The notes: generated by a model not told the origin, from the sequence alone. A stretch of 64,000 bases of DNA from Brucella cytisi (GCA_012103075.1 JAAVLQ010000003.1:186001-250000); one strand, 5' to 3'. Positions 10,531 to 20,790 are shown, counted from the first letter of the stretch. Numbers and translations are program-made.

Positions 10531-11516
10531 CCATGTCCGACACCACAAATTCCCGGCCAATCGTCAAAAGAACCACGTCGATCTCGCATCGCGTTACCAG
10601 TCTGATTCTGCCTATCGCCATTCTTGCGACCCTCCTGCTGTTCGGCTTGGTTGAACCGCGCGTCTGGTCGCCGGGCAATATCCAGAACATCATTGTGCAG
10701 GCCAGTTTTCTCGCGATCTTTGCCATGGCTCAAACATTCGTCATTCTGACACGCGGCTTCGATCTTTCACTTGGCTTCAATATTTCATTGATCAGCGTGG
10801 TTTCAGCCATGGTCATGGTCAACGGCGGAGACGGTTCGTCTGTACTGCTCGGTATGGGAGCAGCGCTTCTTATCGGTGCGGCGATAGGACTGACGAACGG
10901 AGTGCTCATTGCCGGGTTCCAGCTCAATGCCCCGGTGGTGACACTAGGTATGGCCAATATCATCCCGGCTCTCGCTTCGACTGTCAGCGGTGGCTTTCCG
11001 ATCACAGGTTTGCCTCCAGTCTTCAATGCCGTGCTATCGCAAAGGAAAATTGCTTGGCCTGTCCGCGCCGATCTGGGTGCTTGCACTGGTTTTATTGTGC
11101 TTGGCTTTGTTCTGACCGCCACCAAATTCGGTCGTAGCCTCTATATCATCGGCGCGAACCCCAAGGCTGCACGGGCGGCCGGTATTCGGGGCACGCCTGC
11201 CGTTATTCTCGCCTACACTATTTGCGGGCTGCTGACGGCCATCGGAGCTGTCATGTTGACTGCGCGCACCGGCTCCGGGGAACCCAATCTCGGCGGAAAT
11301 CTCACACTGGAATCCATCGCGGCGGCAGTCGTTGGCGGCGTGCGTCTGACAGGTGGCGAGGGAGGCGTCACCGCAGCGCTGATCGGAGCACTGTTCATCA
11401 CTGTTCTATCCAACGGCATGAACCTCATTCAGGTCGACGGTTATCTTCAGCAGATATTCCTTGGCCTCATCATCATCGTTTCCCCGGTGATCGTGCAGAT
11501 GCAGACACAGCGTTAG
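10527..11516 (+). CDS. RbsC-like ABC importer permease 2
   Basis: 329 residues, intact, overlapping the stop of permease 1 by 4 bases. Same family: LTRGFDLSLGFNISLISV and AAAVVGGVRLTGGEGGVT are the conserved loop motifs, with hydrophobic helices between. Two different permease genes plus one double ATPase imply a heterodimeric channel. An internal ATG at 10533 is an alternative start. The gap to hyuA is only 78 bases, with no clear terminator, so importer and HyuAB are probably one transcript. Confidence 0.92.
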   Translation: MTMSDTTNSRPIVKRTTSISHRVTSLILPIAILATLLLFGLVEPRVWSPGNIQNIIVQASFLAIFAMAQTFVILTRGFDLSLGFNISLISVVSAMVMVNGGDGSSVLLGMGAALLIGAAIGLTNGVLIAGFQLNAPVVTLGMANIIPALASTVSGGFPITGLPPVFNAVLSQRKIAWPVRADLGACTGFIVLGFVLTATKFGRSLYIIGANPKAARAAGIRGTPAVILAYTICGLLTAIGAVMLTARTGSGEPNLGGNLTLESIAAAVVGGVRLTGGEGGVTAALIGALFITVLSNGMNLIQVDGYLQQIFLGLIIIVSPVIVQMQTQR

Positions 11517-11594
11517 CCCGGGGCTTTCGTATTCGCATTGAGGGCGGCTTCGCCGTTCATTTATCGAACCCAAAAGTGATATCTTGAGGATCAA

Positions 11595-13657
11595 ATGACA
11601 TATCAGGTTTGCATCGATATTGGTGGCACCTTCACGGACTGCCTTGTTTCGAATGAAAAAGGTGAAATCTCCATTTTTAAATCGCCGACGACACCGGGCG
11701 AGTTCGAGAAGGGTTTTATCAATGTCCTCCATGTTGCTGCCGAAGGATATGATCTGACCCCGGATGCCTTCTTCCGGCAAGTCGACCTTATTGTGCACGG
11801 TTCGACCGTTTCGACCAATGCACTGGTAGAGCGCAAGACCGTCAAGGTTGGACTGATCGTTACCGAGGGCCACCGGGATGTGCTTGTTCTGCGTGAAGGT
11901 CCGCGCAAAGGTGCATTTCAGTGGCGGCTGGATTATCCCGAGGCCTACGTGCCACGTCACCTGACGCGAACTGTCAGTGAACGCATTGATGCGCGCGGAC
12001 GTGTAGTCACAGCGCTCGATCATGATGACGTGATCAAAGCAGCGGAAGACTTTGGGAAACTGGGTGTTGAAGCCATTGCCGTGGGCCTGCTTTGGTCCGT
12101 GGTCAATCCGGAGCACGAACTGGAAATACGCCAGATACTGGAAGAGAAGCTGCCCGGTGTAGCCATCACGCTCAGCCATGAAATCAATCCGATGCCGCGC
12201 GAGTACAAGCGCATCATCGCTGCAGCGATCGATGCTTCGATCAACCCGATCGTCAAACGCTATATCGAAAAACTGCGGCTTGCTCTCGACGAAACCAGTT
12301 TCGGCGGGGAGCTGTTGTTGGCAAATTGTGTTGGCGGCATGATGCCGGTGGCGGAAATGATCCGGAAACCGATCTACTCGGTCATGTCAGGTCCAACGCT
12401 TGCTCCCATGGCAGCGCTTGCCCTTTCTGACGAACCGGACATTATTGTTGGTGATATGGGCGGTACGACATTCGATGTCTCCGCTTTGCGCAACCATCAT
12501 CAGATCATTGTCACGCCTGACAGCATGATCCATCATGACAGCCTCGGCATTCCCAAGGTTGACGTGCGTTCCGTTGGTGCGGGCGGTGGATCGATCGCCT
12601 CGGTTGATGCTGGCGGCCTCTTGCATGTAGGACCGCATAGTGCAGGTGCCCGTCCGGGCCCGGCCTGCTATAACAAGGGAGGTGAACTGCCGACTGTTAC
12701 CGATGCCAATGTTGTGCTGGGGATTGTCGATCCAGACTATTTTCTGGGCGGCAAAATGCAGCTCCGAAAGGATTTGGCCGAAAAGGCTTTATCGAAAGTT
12801 GCAGCGGAGCTCGGAGTCTCCAATGAGGAAGCTGCCTACGCCGTCTATACAACCTCAAACCACAACATGGTGGCCGCAATCGAAGAAATCACTGTGCGCG
12901 AGGGACTTAACCCGCGTGATAGCTTCTTCGTCTGTGGCGGCGGTGCAACGGCCATCCATATCGCGGAAATGGCCGATATTCTCGGTCTGAAACGCTATAT
13001 GATCCCTCGTTTTATGGCCGGATTGTCGGCTTTTGGTGGCCTGATCTCGGACATCCGTCGCGAGGATACCGGCGTTCTCCTCACATCGAGCGAACGCTTC
13101 GACCCTGATGGTGTCAACGCAATTCTGTCGCGGCTCTTGGAATCTGGCGACGGGTTCCTTGATGAGGCAGGGGTTACACCAGAGAACCGGCGTTTCGAGT
13201 TCAGTTTCATGGGACGGTACGAGTATCAGTCCTTCGAAATTGAAGTTCCATTTACCCCTGAAAATGGTCACGTCACGCAGGCGCAATTGACAGAGTTCGT
13301 TGAAGCATTCCACAAAATGCATGAACGCATCTATTCCATCCGTGCGGATGGTGATGTTGTCGAGTTCACAGCCGGAAATTGCGTGCAATTGGAAAGCGTA
13401 CCGGTCAGGACGTTTGGCTCAGCCATACTCTGCATAATCAGGCCGGCGCGGTTCAGCCGAAGGGCTTCCGCGATGTTTACAGCCATGAAATCAAGGCGAA
13501 AGAGGAGCTGCCGGTCTACGAGCTGGCAGGACTTGGCGCTGGCGCACAACTTGCAGGGCCGTGCATCGTCGATGCCGAAACCTTCACCGCCTACCTCAAG
13601 AAGGGCCACGACGCCACCGTGGATACATATGGCAATCTCGTTGTCCGGGTAGCCTGA
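11595..13657 (+). CDS. hyuA: Hydantoinase/oxoprolinase subunit A (HyuA family), one frameshift
   Basis: About 687 residues. The start MTYQVCIDIGGTFTDCLVS is the ATP-binding phosphate-1 motif of the HyuA/OxoprolA family, preceded by a GAGGAT ribosome site. Further motifs are HGSTVSTNALVERK, the PREYKR segment, the second phosphate site VGDMGGTTFDVS, and RSVGAGGGSIA with GARPGPACY. The frame changes near 13385 and the last 90 residues continue in the next frame (VYSHEIKAKEELPVYE to VVRVA). Members phosphorylate and open hydantoins, 5-oxoproline or lactams together with a HyuB partner, which follows directly. Placed after a dedicated importer. The natural substrate is not decided by sequence. 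Confidence 0.92.
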
Positions 13658-13673
13658 ACAGAAAGGTTCAGTG

Positions 13674-15475
13674 ATGAATATGAGCACAAAGATATCCGAT
13701 ACGGGCGCGGCCCGTCGAGTAGATCCGTTTCTTATGTCCGTTCTCAAGAGTCGTTTCGAGGCAGTGGTACGTGAGATGACGCTTGTCGTTATGCGTGCCA
13801 GCCGGTCGGCTGTTATCAAAAACGCACGCGACTTTTCCTGTGCTATTCTCACTTATGATCATCGTCTGGTGTCAGTAGAAGACGCGCTGCCTATCCACGT
13901 CATGTCGATGGACCGGCGACCCGCCCGATCACCGAACTCTTCGACGATATCAAGCCGGTGACATTTTCTTCAACAATTGTCCGTTTACGGGTGGTACGCA
14001 CCATGCCGACCTGATCGTGGCGATGCCGGTTTTCTATCGGGGCAAACCGTTATTCTGGATGATGGCGCTATCGCATCACGCCGACACCGGTGCGCCAACG
14101 CCATCGACATATCTTCCATTCGCCAAGAATATCTTTGAAGAAGGAATGCACTGGCCATGCGTGCGTATTGCAGAAAACTACAAGGAAAAGGCGGATATTC
14201 TGCGCATTGGCTCTATGCGCAATCGTGTTCCGGAAATGTGGCTTGGCGACGTGCGTGCACAGATTGGAGCTTGCCGCACAGGTGAGCGTCGAATTCATGA
14301 ACTGCTCGAACGTTATTCTCCGGAAACGGTATTGGACTTTGTGGAGGACTGGTTCGATTATGGTGCGCGATGTGCGAAGGCCGCCATTGCTAAGCTCCCC
14401 GCAGGTCAATACAGCTACGAAATTCGTCACGACCCGGTGCCCGGCGTTGCCGATGAAGGCATTCCCGTCAAACTGACCATCAACGTTGACCCTGAAAAAG
14501 GCGAGATTGTTGTTGATGCGAGAGACAACATTGATTGTGTTCCGTGCGGCCTGAATCTGTCAGAAAACACAGCGACCGGATCATGCCGCATTGGTGTGTT
14601 CAACAATCTTGATGAAAGCGTCCCACATAATGAGGGAGCAAAATCGCAAATCAAGGTGTTGTTGCGAGAAGGCTCTGCTATCGGAAAACCGCGATACCCG
14701 GTGGGAACTTCTGTAGCCACCACCAACGTCAATGACCGCTTGATGATTGCCGGTAACGCGGTCTTTTCCCGGATGGGCGCACCATACGGTCAAGCTGAAA
14801 GTGGCTCCCATCTGCCAGCAGGTGTCGGTGTCATTTCCGGACAGGATCCTTACAAGGATGGCAAAGGCTATGTGAATCAGGTTTTCGTCGGATATGCCGG
14901 TGGAGGCGCCTTGCACGGCCATGACGGCTGGCTAACTTATTGTGGCCCGGCTAATGCCGGGTTGATCCAGCTGGACTCTGTCGAAGTCGATGAATCGATG
15001 TATCCCATCATCATAGAGCGGCGTGGAGTTGTGCAGGATCTGCAGGGGGTATGGTGAGTTTGAAGGTGCCCCGACAGTTGGCGGCGTTTTCTACCCGCTC
15101 GACCATGATATGACGATTGTCTACGCCGCTGATGGCACGACGTTTCCTCCGCGGGGCGTTTTGGGTGGCGGTACGGGTAAGGCTTCGGAAACTGTCAAGA
15201 TTATGAGCTCGGGCGAAGAAGAAACTCTACCTGCCTTTGCAGAGGTCGTCATCGAAGGTGGTGCGAAGATTGCCTTCACGGCTTCAGGCGGCGGAGGCTA
15301 CGGGGATCCTCTGAAGCGCGACCCGGATCGCGTGCTTGCAACGGCAAATCGCGGCTGGCTGTCCCCGGAAGCCGCCGAAAAAGTCTATCGTGTTGCCCTG
15401 ATTGCCCATGATAAGGAACCGGGCACCTTCAAGATTGATCTCCAAAAACGGCGAGCCTTCGCGCCTGATGCATGA
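13674..15475 (+). CDS. hyuB: Hydantoinase/oxoprolinase subunit B (HyuB family), two frameshifts
   Basis: About 600 residues. After an AGAAAGGTTCAGTG leader the product starts MNMSTKISDT and contains SRFEAVVREMTLVVMRASRS and SAVIKNARDFSCAIL, typical for HyuB. Frame changes near 13915 and 15045 separate three segments; the middle one has FFNNCPFTGGTHHADLIVAM and the last the glycine-rich FTASGGGGYGDPLKRDP near the C-terminus. HyuA and HyuB form one ATP-dependent ring-opening enzyme. Relatives include N-methylhydantoinase, 5-oxoprolinase, acetone carboxylase subunits and bacterial lactamases that open caprolactam or valerolactam. Two hairpins follow the stop codon. Confidence 0.92.
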
Positions 15476-15493
15476 GCCGGTCATATTAAAGAT

Positions 15494-15525
15494 AGCCCCG
15501 CATTGATGATTGTGGCGCGGGGTTA
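15494..15525 (+). terminator. Hairpin after hyuB
   Basis: CCCCGC and GCGGGG arms separated by a 15-base loop, then GTTATT. It lies 20 bases after the hyuB stop. The T run is weak. Confidence 0.45.
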
Positions 15526-15551
15526 TTGATTGAACCGCAGACTGAGTAAAA

Positions 15552-15580
15552 GAAACGGCGCTCCATTGGAGTGCCGTTTC
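15552..15580. terminator. Strong bidirectional terminator hairpin between hyuB and the aldehyde dehydrogenase
   Basis: GAAACGGC-G-CTCC pairs with GGAG-T-GCCGTTTC around an ATT loop, a near-perfect 13-base stem. The convergent genes end at 15475 (plus) and 15605 (minus), so it can serve both. Confidence 0.75.
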
Positions 15581-15604
15581 ATATTGTCCGGAGATCAGGA
15601 CAGA

Positions 15605-17052
15605 TTACACCACATGTCTTTCAGTGACGAATTTCGTGCTGAGATAGGGTTCTATAGCTTCGCTTCCGCCTTCGGAACCGTACCCGCTGTCCTTGACGCC
15701 ACCGAATGGCACTTCCGGTAGCGCGAGACCAAGGTGATTGATGGTCAGCATACCGACCTCGATGCGACGTTCCAGTTCGGCTACCCGCGCTGCTGATTGT
15801 GTGAATGCGTAGGAAGCAAGGCCGAACGGCAGGCGATTGGCTTCGCTGAAGGCTTCTTCTGCATCGGAGAAAGGAATGATCAGTGCGACCGGACCAAACG
15901 GTTCATCATTCATGACATTCATATCGCGCGAGATATTGGTCAGGACCGTCGGTTCGTAGAAATTGCCGGAATTGCCGATGCGCTTGCCGCCGGCGGCAAC
16001 AGAGAGGCGCCCTTGTCACGCGCATCAGCCACAAGCGCTTCAATAGATTCCACACGGCGTTGGGAAACGAGTGGCCCCATGGTGCTGTCCGCTTCGAGAC
16101 CGGAGCCGACCTTGACGCGCCCGACTTCCTGCAAAAACACATCAACAAACTGATCGACAGCCGTGTTTTCTATCAGGAAACGCGTGGGTGAGACGCAGAC
16201 CTGCCCGGCATTGCGGAATTTCGAGCGCCCCATCGTGGTGGCTGCGGCCGTGATATCGGCATCGCCAAAGACCAGTACCGGTGCATGGCCGCCAAGCTCC
16301 ATCGTTGCAGGCTTCATATGAGTACCTGCCAGCGAAGCGAGATGTTTGCCGACCGGTACCGATCCGGTAAACGAGACCTTGCGGATAGCAGGATGTGCGA
16401 TCAGATAGCTCGATATTTCGGCGGGCACACCATAGACGTAGTTGACAACGCCGGCCGGAAGCCCGGCTTCATGCAAAACCTCGGCCAGAACGGTGGGCGA
16501 CGCGGGGGTGTCTTCTGAGGGTTTGACGACGAGCGAGCATCCGGCGGCGGGGCGGCACCCAGTTTACGGGCCGTTTGCGAGACCGGAAAGTTCCACGGTG
16601 TGAAAGCAGCGACCGGACCAATCGGCGCCTTGATCACTGTCTGGCGCACGAAACGGTCGCGCGCGGGAATGACACGACCGTAAGCGCGCCGGCTTCCTCG
16701 GCAAACCAGTCGAAAATATCGGCTGATGCATTGATTTCCGCGAGTGCTTCTGCAAGCGGCTTACCCTGTTCGAGCGTCAGAAGGCGTGCTGTGGCTTCGG
16801 TGCGCTCGCGTAGCAGCGAGGCCGCCTTGCGCAAGATATTCGAGCGTTCGAAGACGCTCGTGTCGCGCCAGATCAGGAAACCGCGTTCAGCTGCAAGAGC
16901 TGCAGATTCAAGCTGGGCCTTCGAGGCAACGCCAACCGTTCCGATAGTTTCATTATTGACCGGATTGAGCACGGCGAGGGGCTGCCGCCTTCGCCTTCAA
17001 CCCATTCGCCATCGATGAACAGTCTGGTGTCGCGGTAGTAGGGATTGGTCAT
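15605..17052 (-). CDS. NAD(P)-dependent aldehyde (semialdehyde) dehydrogenase, about four frameshifts
   Basis: Pieces in three frames together give about 480 residues of the succinate/glutarate-semialdehyde dehydrogenase type. The N-terminus is MTNPYYRDTRLFIDGEWVEG from the ATG at 17052, then a segment with LLTLEQGKPLAEALAEI. The cofactor loop is FTGSVPVGKHLAS, the catalytic Glu lies in TMELGGHAPVLVFGDADI, and the catalytic Cys in NAGQVCVSPTRFLIE. The C-terminus has PEVPFGGVKDSGYGSEGG. The residues fit short-chain dicarboxylic semialdehyde oxidation, which would follow the omega-aminotransferase. It lies 7 bases after lhgO on the same strand, so the two are one operon behind the 18.27 kb palindrome. 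Confidence 0.85.
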
Positions 17053-17059
17053 GACTTAC

Positions 17060-18250
17060 TCAATTACCTGTTTGCAAGCGTTGAAAGATCAGATTTCCGA
17101 TAGGTATGGCCGAAGTGGCTGCGGGAGACGGCGCATTACACACATGCAGCACGCGTTTTGACTGCTGGAATTTAAAGTCGTGAATAAGCTTCCCGTCTCG
17201 CGAAACAGCCTGCGCCCTTATTCCGGCCCGGTAAGGACGAAGGTCGCTTTCCTGCAAGGAAGGGCAATATTTCCTGCATTTTTCAAGATAGCTCTTCTTG
17301 AACAGACTATCCCTCATTTCTTCCGGGCCTGACGAAAGATGGGCTGTGATTACTTTCCAGAAACACGGAAAAGCCGCATAGGTCGCCATATCGCGCAAAT
17401 TGGCCGAGAATTTCGAATAGCCCTCACGCGACAAGCCTAGAACGGCATTGGGACCGACGGTCAGGCTGCCGTTGATCATCGGCGTCAGATGAATGCCAAG
17501 AAAGGGCATTGAAGGGTCCGGCACTGGATAGATCATGCGTTGGACAAGTTTGCTAAGCTCAGGCCGCAAGGCGTAATATTCGCCGCGAAACGGCACGATC
17601 TGGAAGTCGACATCGACGCCGGACCGGCGTGCAAGACGGTCTGCCTGCAAACCGGCACACGCGATAACCTGTCTGCTTTCCCAGACCTTGCCGCTCGCAT
17701 GGACCCACACAATGTCGCTGCGTTCTTCAATGCGGTCCACACTGATATTGAACTCGATATCACCGCCTGCGGCGCGAATGAGTTCAGCGATAACACGGCA
17801 GACCGCGCGATAATCCACAATGCCACTTTGCTCGACCAATAAAGCGCCAAGTCCGGTCACAGCGGGTTCGAATTCGCGCAACTCTTCGCCGCTCAGGCGA
17901 CGGCAGGTGATGCCGTTCGCAGCCGCATTTGTTTCAAGCGCGGTGAGGCGCTGCACTTCGACATCACTTGTCGCCACTACAAGTTTCCCGGGAACTCGAT
18001 AGGCAATGTTGTTCTCTTCACAGAACTGCTTTGTCATGCGCTCGCCAGCGCGACAAAGCTCTGCCTTGAAGCTGCCGGGCTGATAATAGATGCCGGCATG
18101 AATCACACCGCTGTTATGGCCAGTCTGATGCATTGCAACGGCATCTTCCTTCTCCAACACCAGAATGCGGGCCGAAGGCTTCTGCCGGACAATGGTGAGG
18201 GCTGTGGCAAGGCCGACTATGCCACCACCAACCGGGCAATAATCATACAT
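17060..18250 (-). CDS. lhgO: L-2-hydroxyglutarate oxidase/dehydrogenase (LhgO family)
   Basis: 396 residues, intact. A FAD-dependent DAO-fold enzyme: Rossmann motif VGGGIVGLATALTI at residues 7-20, then VLEKEDAVAMHQTGHNSGVI with the His-x-Ser segment and HAGIYYQPGSFKAELC, hallmarks of LhgO/L2HGDH. PFRGEYYAL and VGPNAVLGLSREGY are further family motifs. The C-terminal VCNAPSPAATSAIPIG replaces the usual second FAD contact. In known members it oxidises L-2-hydroxyglutarate to 2-oxoglutarate and passes electrons to the quinone pool. In enterobacteria it works with CsiD/GlaH, GabD and GabT in glutarate use. Here GabT-like and GabD-like genes occur nearby but CsiD is not seen. Confidence 0.88.
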   Translation of the reverse strand: MYDYCPVGGGIVGLATALTIVRQKPSARILVLEKEDAVAMHQTGHNSGVIHAGIYYQPGSFKAELCRAGERMTKQFCEENNIAYRVPGKLVVATSDVEVQRLTALETNAAANGITCRRLSGEELREFEPAVTGLGALLVEQSGIVDYRAVCRVIAELIRAAGGDIEFNISVDRIEERSDIVWVHASGKVWESRQVIACAGLQADRLARRSGVDVDFQIVPFRGEYYALRPELSKLVQRMIYPVPDPSMPFLGIHLTPMINGSLTVGPNAVLGLSREGYSKFSANLRDMATYAAFPCFWKVITAHLSSGPEEMRDSLFKKSYLEKCRKYCPSLQESDLRPYRAGIRAQAVSRDGKLIHDFKFQQSKRVLHVCNAPSPAATSAIPIGNLIFQRLQTGN

Positions 18251-18270
18251 GAGAGAAACCGATGTTTGTT

Positions 18271-18288
18271 GTATGATGCATCATATAC
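18271..18288. promoter_or_regulatory. Putative GntR operator before lhgO
   Basis: TATGATGCATCATA at 18272-18285 is a perfect 14-base palindrome, about 20 bases upstream of the lhgO start, so a bound repressor would block its promoter. It matches the site at 5063-5074. Confidence 0.6.
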
Positions 18289-18290
18289 TA

Positions 18291-19173
18291 ATTGCACGAA
18301 GCGTTATGGGCGTCAATCGGGTTTACTGAGCGCAGTCCCCTTATGTATCTGCTGCCGGCAAATTGATTTGCTGCGGTCGTTCACAGAGGCGACTGCAGAC
18401 AATAATTCAACCGGAATTTAGATAATGTGCTGACGCCAGAAGAACTAGGCCCACGCTTCATCGCTGTCAGGATCAAATTGAAATCCGGAAGCGAAACTCT
18501 GCGGGAGCAATCAATGCGGCGGTTGATCGCGATCTGAACATTTCCAGAATGACCTTATTCCGTGCTCTCGCTGATCAAAGCGCCTGTCACGCCGATCCCG
18601 AGTTCAAAGGAGTGTTCAACCGGGAGTGATTGGCAGGATATGCGTTCAAACGTACGCCGTGCCAACGCAACAGAAGGACGACTAACGAACATGAGGGCAA
18701 ATTCGAAAAGCACAGTTTGGACGATTGGGACCCCTCTTGTCATAGTCGGGGCAGGGCTGCTGATTTCGGTCGTCGAGGCTGCCCAACACTTTGGGGCTGG
18801 AGTTATCGCAATACGGATTTTTGCCGCCTCAGCGAAATGACTCTGGGACGATGCACCTTAAACCCGGGGACAGGTGGCTTCACAGTCTCAGGCGAAAAAC
18901 TTGCTGCGTGCCCGAAGTTGCAGCTCCGATCGATCCGAAGCACAGGCTAGATAGTCGCGCTTTCAGACGTCGCAAAAGTCAGGCTGGCCGAACGCGCCGG
19001 GTCTTAAATTGCGAGTGGCGGTGTCTGGCCAGCGTCTACAAATGCAGGGTGGCATTCATTCGGTCATGCAGGCTTCAGCTAATCTCGATCATGTTCCCAC
19101 AACGTTCATTGAGTTGGCCAAAACCGCAGTTTCGGGCCGACTGGAGCATATTGTCAGACAAACATATCTTGCA
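18291..19173. other. About 880 bases with no recognised gene
   Basis: Several short frames exist on the plus strand, for example one at 18691-18840 with a hydrophobic VIVGAGLLISVVEAAQ segment and one near 19009-19170, but none has a convincing start, ribosome site or family likeness. The stretch may hold decayed gene remnants. It separates the lhgO promoter from the end of the second GntR gene. Confidence 0.4.
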
Positions 19174-19823
19174 TCAAATGTCGGTAAAGGCCGAGCGGTT
19201 TCGTTCAAGCTCCATGCGGGTGCGGCGGATGTGGCTGTAAAGAGCTCTTTCGGAGTCCTCAACATCTCTTCGTTTGATCGCTTCCATCAGAAGTCCATGC
19301 TCGCACTGTATGATCCAGAAACGCTCCCGGCCCAACAACATTGTATAAGCACGCCGATAGTGCTGGGTGGTATTCCAGATGCGCTCGATCATTGGAATTA
19401 GGGTAGGCATGGCAGTCGCGCGATAACTCGCGAGGTGAAACTGGCGATCAAGCCGCAGGAACTCTTCCACATCCGTCGTGGCGTCTATAGCGCGACAGAT
19501 CTCCTCAAGGCCGCGAATATCCTCATCGGTCAGGTGCGGGAGGCTTTCGCCAAGCGCCAGCGGCTCGATCCGCTCGCGGATCTTCCACATCTCCACACAC
19601 TCATCGATATCGACACGAGCGATCCAGACACCGCTATTGGGAACTATGACGACTAATCCCTCGCTTTCGAGTTGCTTGAGAGCTTCCCGAACGGGCACAC
19701 GGCTTGTGCCGAATTGTGCAGCAAGTTCCTCCTGCCGGATGCGCAGCCCGGGGGCGAATTCTCCGCTGAGAATCTTTTGACGAATTTCCCCGTTACCCGA
19801 AGCCCCAACGTGGTTTCATTCAT
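19174..19823 (-). CDS. Second GntR-family regulator with FCD domain, one frameshift
   Basis: About 217 residues. From the ATG at 19823 (MNETTLGL) the frame must change by one base near 19800 to enter the winged helix: KILSGEFAPGLRIRQEELAA, then FGTSRVPVREALKQLESEGL. The FCD domain follows: MWKIRERIEPLAL, LDRQFHLASYRATAMPTL and CEHGLLMEAIKRRDVEDSER. Such proteins sense organic acids. It is transcribed away from the VOC and E1 genes and is the closest regulator to the ATTGGATACAT sites at 20.5 kb, so it is the first candidate to bind them. That link is inference. Confidence 0.85.
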
Positions 19824-19841
19824 AAAATGGTCCTTCCATGA

Positions 19842-19858
19842 TCTGACAGTGCATCAGA
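19842..19858. promoter_or_regulatory. Possible autoregulatory site before the second GntR gene
   Basis: TCTGA, seven bases, TCAGA, lying 19 bases upstream of the regulator start. The spacer contains GTGCA, giving a partial likeness to the TGATGCATCA operator. Short arms make chance likely. Confidence 0.3.
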
Positions 19859-19924
19859 CAAGCCAGATATAGCAGACAATATTTGCCACACATCTACTAC
19901 TTTTGCCGTTGGAAAGATGGAGAT

Positions 19925-20499
19925 TCAGGAAGTGGATCCCAGTGGCGTCCAGAGGTGGCGCGTCAGACCTTTCTCATAAGCCTTGCCGTTCGGGAAGGAT
20001 ACGAGTTCGAGCTGCATACCCCGGGCGTCAGGAAATAGACCCAGGTCTGTCCTGCACTCGGGCCGTCTGTTCGTACCACCGGATCGCCAAGAACCCGGAC
20101 ATCATGCATGTGCAGATACTCCACAGCGGAATCGATATCGTCGACATAGAAAGCGAGATGATGTCCTCCAACGTCGCTGTTGCGTGGTTGGACCGGGTTC
20201 TGGTCGGGTGACGAATACTCAAATATCTCGAAATTGGAGCCATTGCCGCAACGCAGGAATTGCAGCTTCTTCATGACAGCACGCGGATGCACATTGAGAG
20301 CTGTCTTCATCCAGTCCCCGTCTGACGAGAAAGGGCCAAGTTCATAGAATGGCTCGCAACCAATGATGTTTACGAAGAAGTCCACCGCCTCCTCCAGATT
20401 GGGGACGGTGAAACCAATGTGCTCCGTACCTTGCAGACCCGGTATGCCAGTAGCGTGCATGACTGCTTCATCCTGATGGCTGTCACTCATGTCCGACAT
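19925..20499 (-). CDS. VOC-superfamily (glyoxalase/dioxygenase-like) protein, one frameshift
   Basis: About 190 residues. The first module has HATGIPGLQGTEHIGFTVPN and LEEAVDFFVNIIGCEPFYEL, the second DVGGHHLAFYVDDIDSAVEY with the expected metal-ligand His and Glu (SNFEIFEYSSPDQ). The frame changes near 20025; the next frame gives MQLELVSFPNGKAYEKG and ends LWTPLGSTS at 19925, a natural VOC C-terminus. It is divergent from the fused E1 dehydrogenase gene, and the gap holds the paired ATTGGATACAT sites. The reaction is unknown; members include glyoxalases, epimerases and ring-cleaving dioxygenases. Confidence 0.82.
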
Positions 20500-20517
20500 T
20501 CCTCACCTTTCACGTAA

Positions 20518-20618
20518 ATGTATCCAATCTATCTATAGTTCATTTAGAAATCACCTTTGTCGAGGCGTTATATGTCATTTTTCTCTTTTTTTAAAAACAT
20601 TGGATACATTAGATTGAC
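20518..20618. promoter_or_regulatory. Paired ATGTATCCAAT / ATTGGATACAT sites between the divergent VOC and E1 genes
   Basis: ATGTATCCAAT at 20518-20528 and ATTGGATACAT at 20599-20609 are exact inverses, 70 bases apart, each facing one of the divergent genes. TTGACAG follows the second copy as it does at 6747. The intervening DNA is AT-rich. Same 11-base element as at 6669 and 6733. Confidence 0.6.
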
Positions 20619-20790
20619 AGTTCGCCAAGAAAGTGGAAGCCTAGCGGCGACAAAACGAGAATAAATGTGGGAGCTGCTCTGGCCTGATCAGGGCATCCGG
20701 ATCGCCAGTATCGCGCATAGTTTTTGACCACTGTCTGCCGCTTGCGAGCCTCTCGCAGGTGATAGCCGGACTTTGTCTGTAGAGGAAGAA

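Noticed and set aside
11406..12179. A 257-codon minus-strand frame opposite hyuA
   Set aside because: Shadow of hyuA; the plus-strand reading carries all HyuA motifs.
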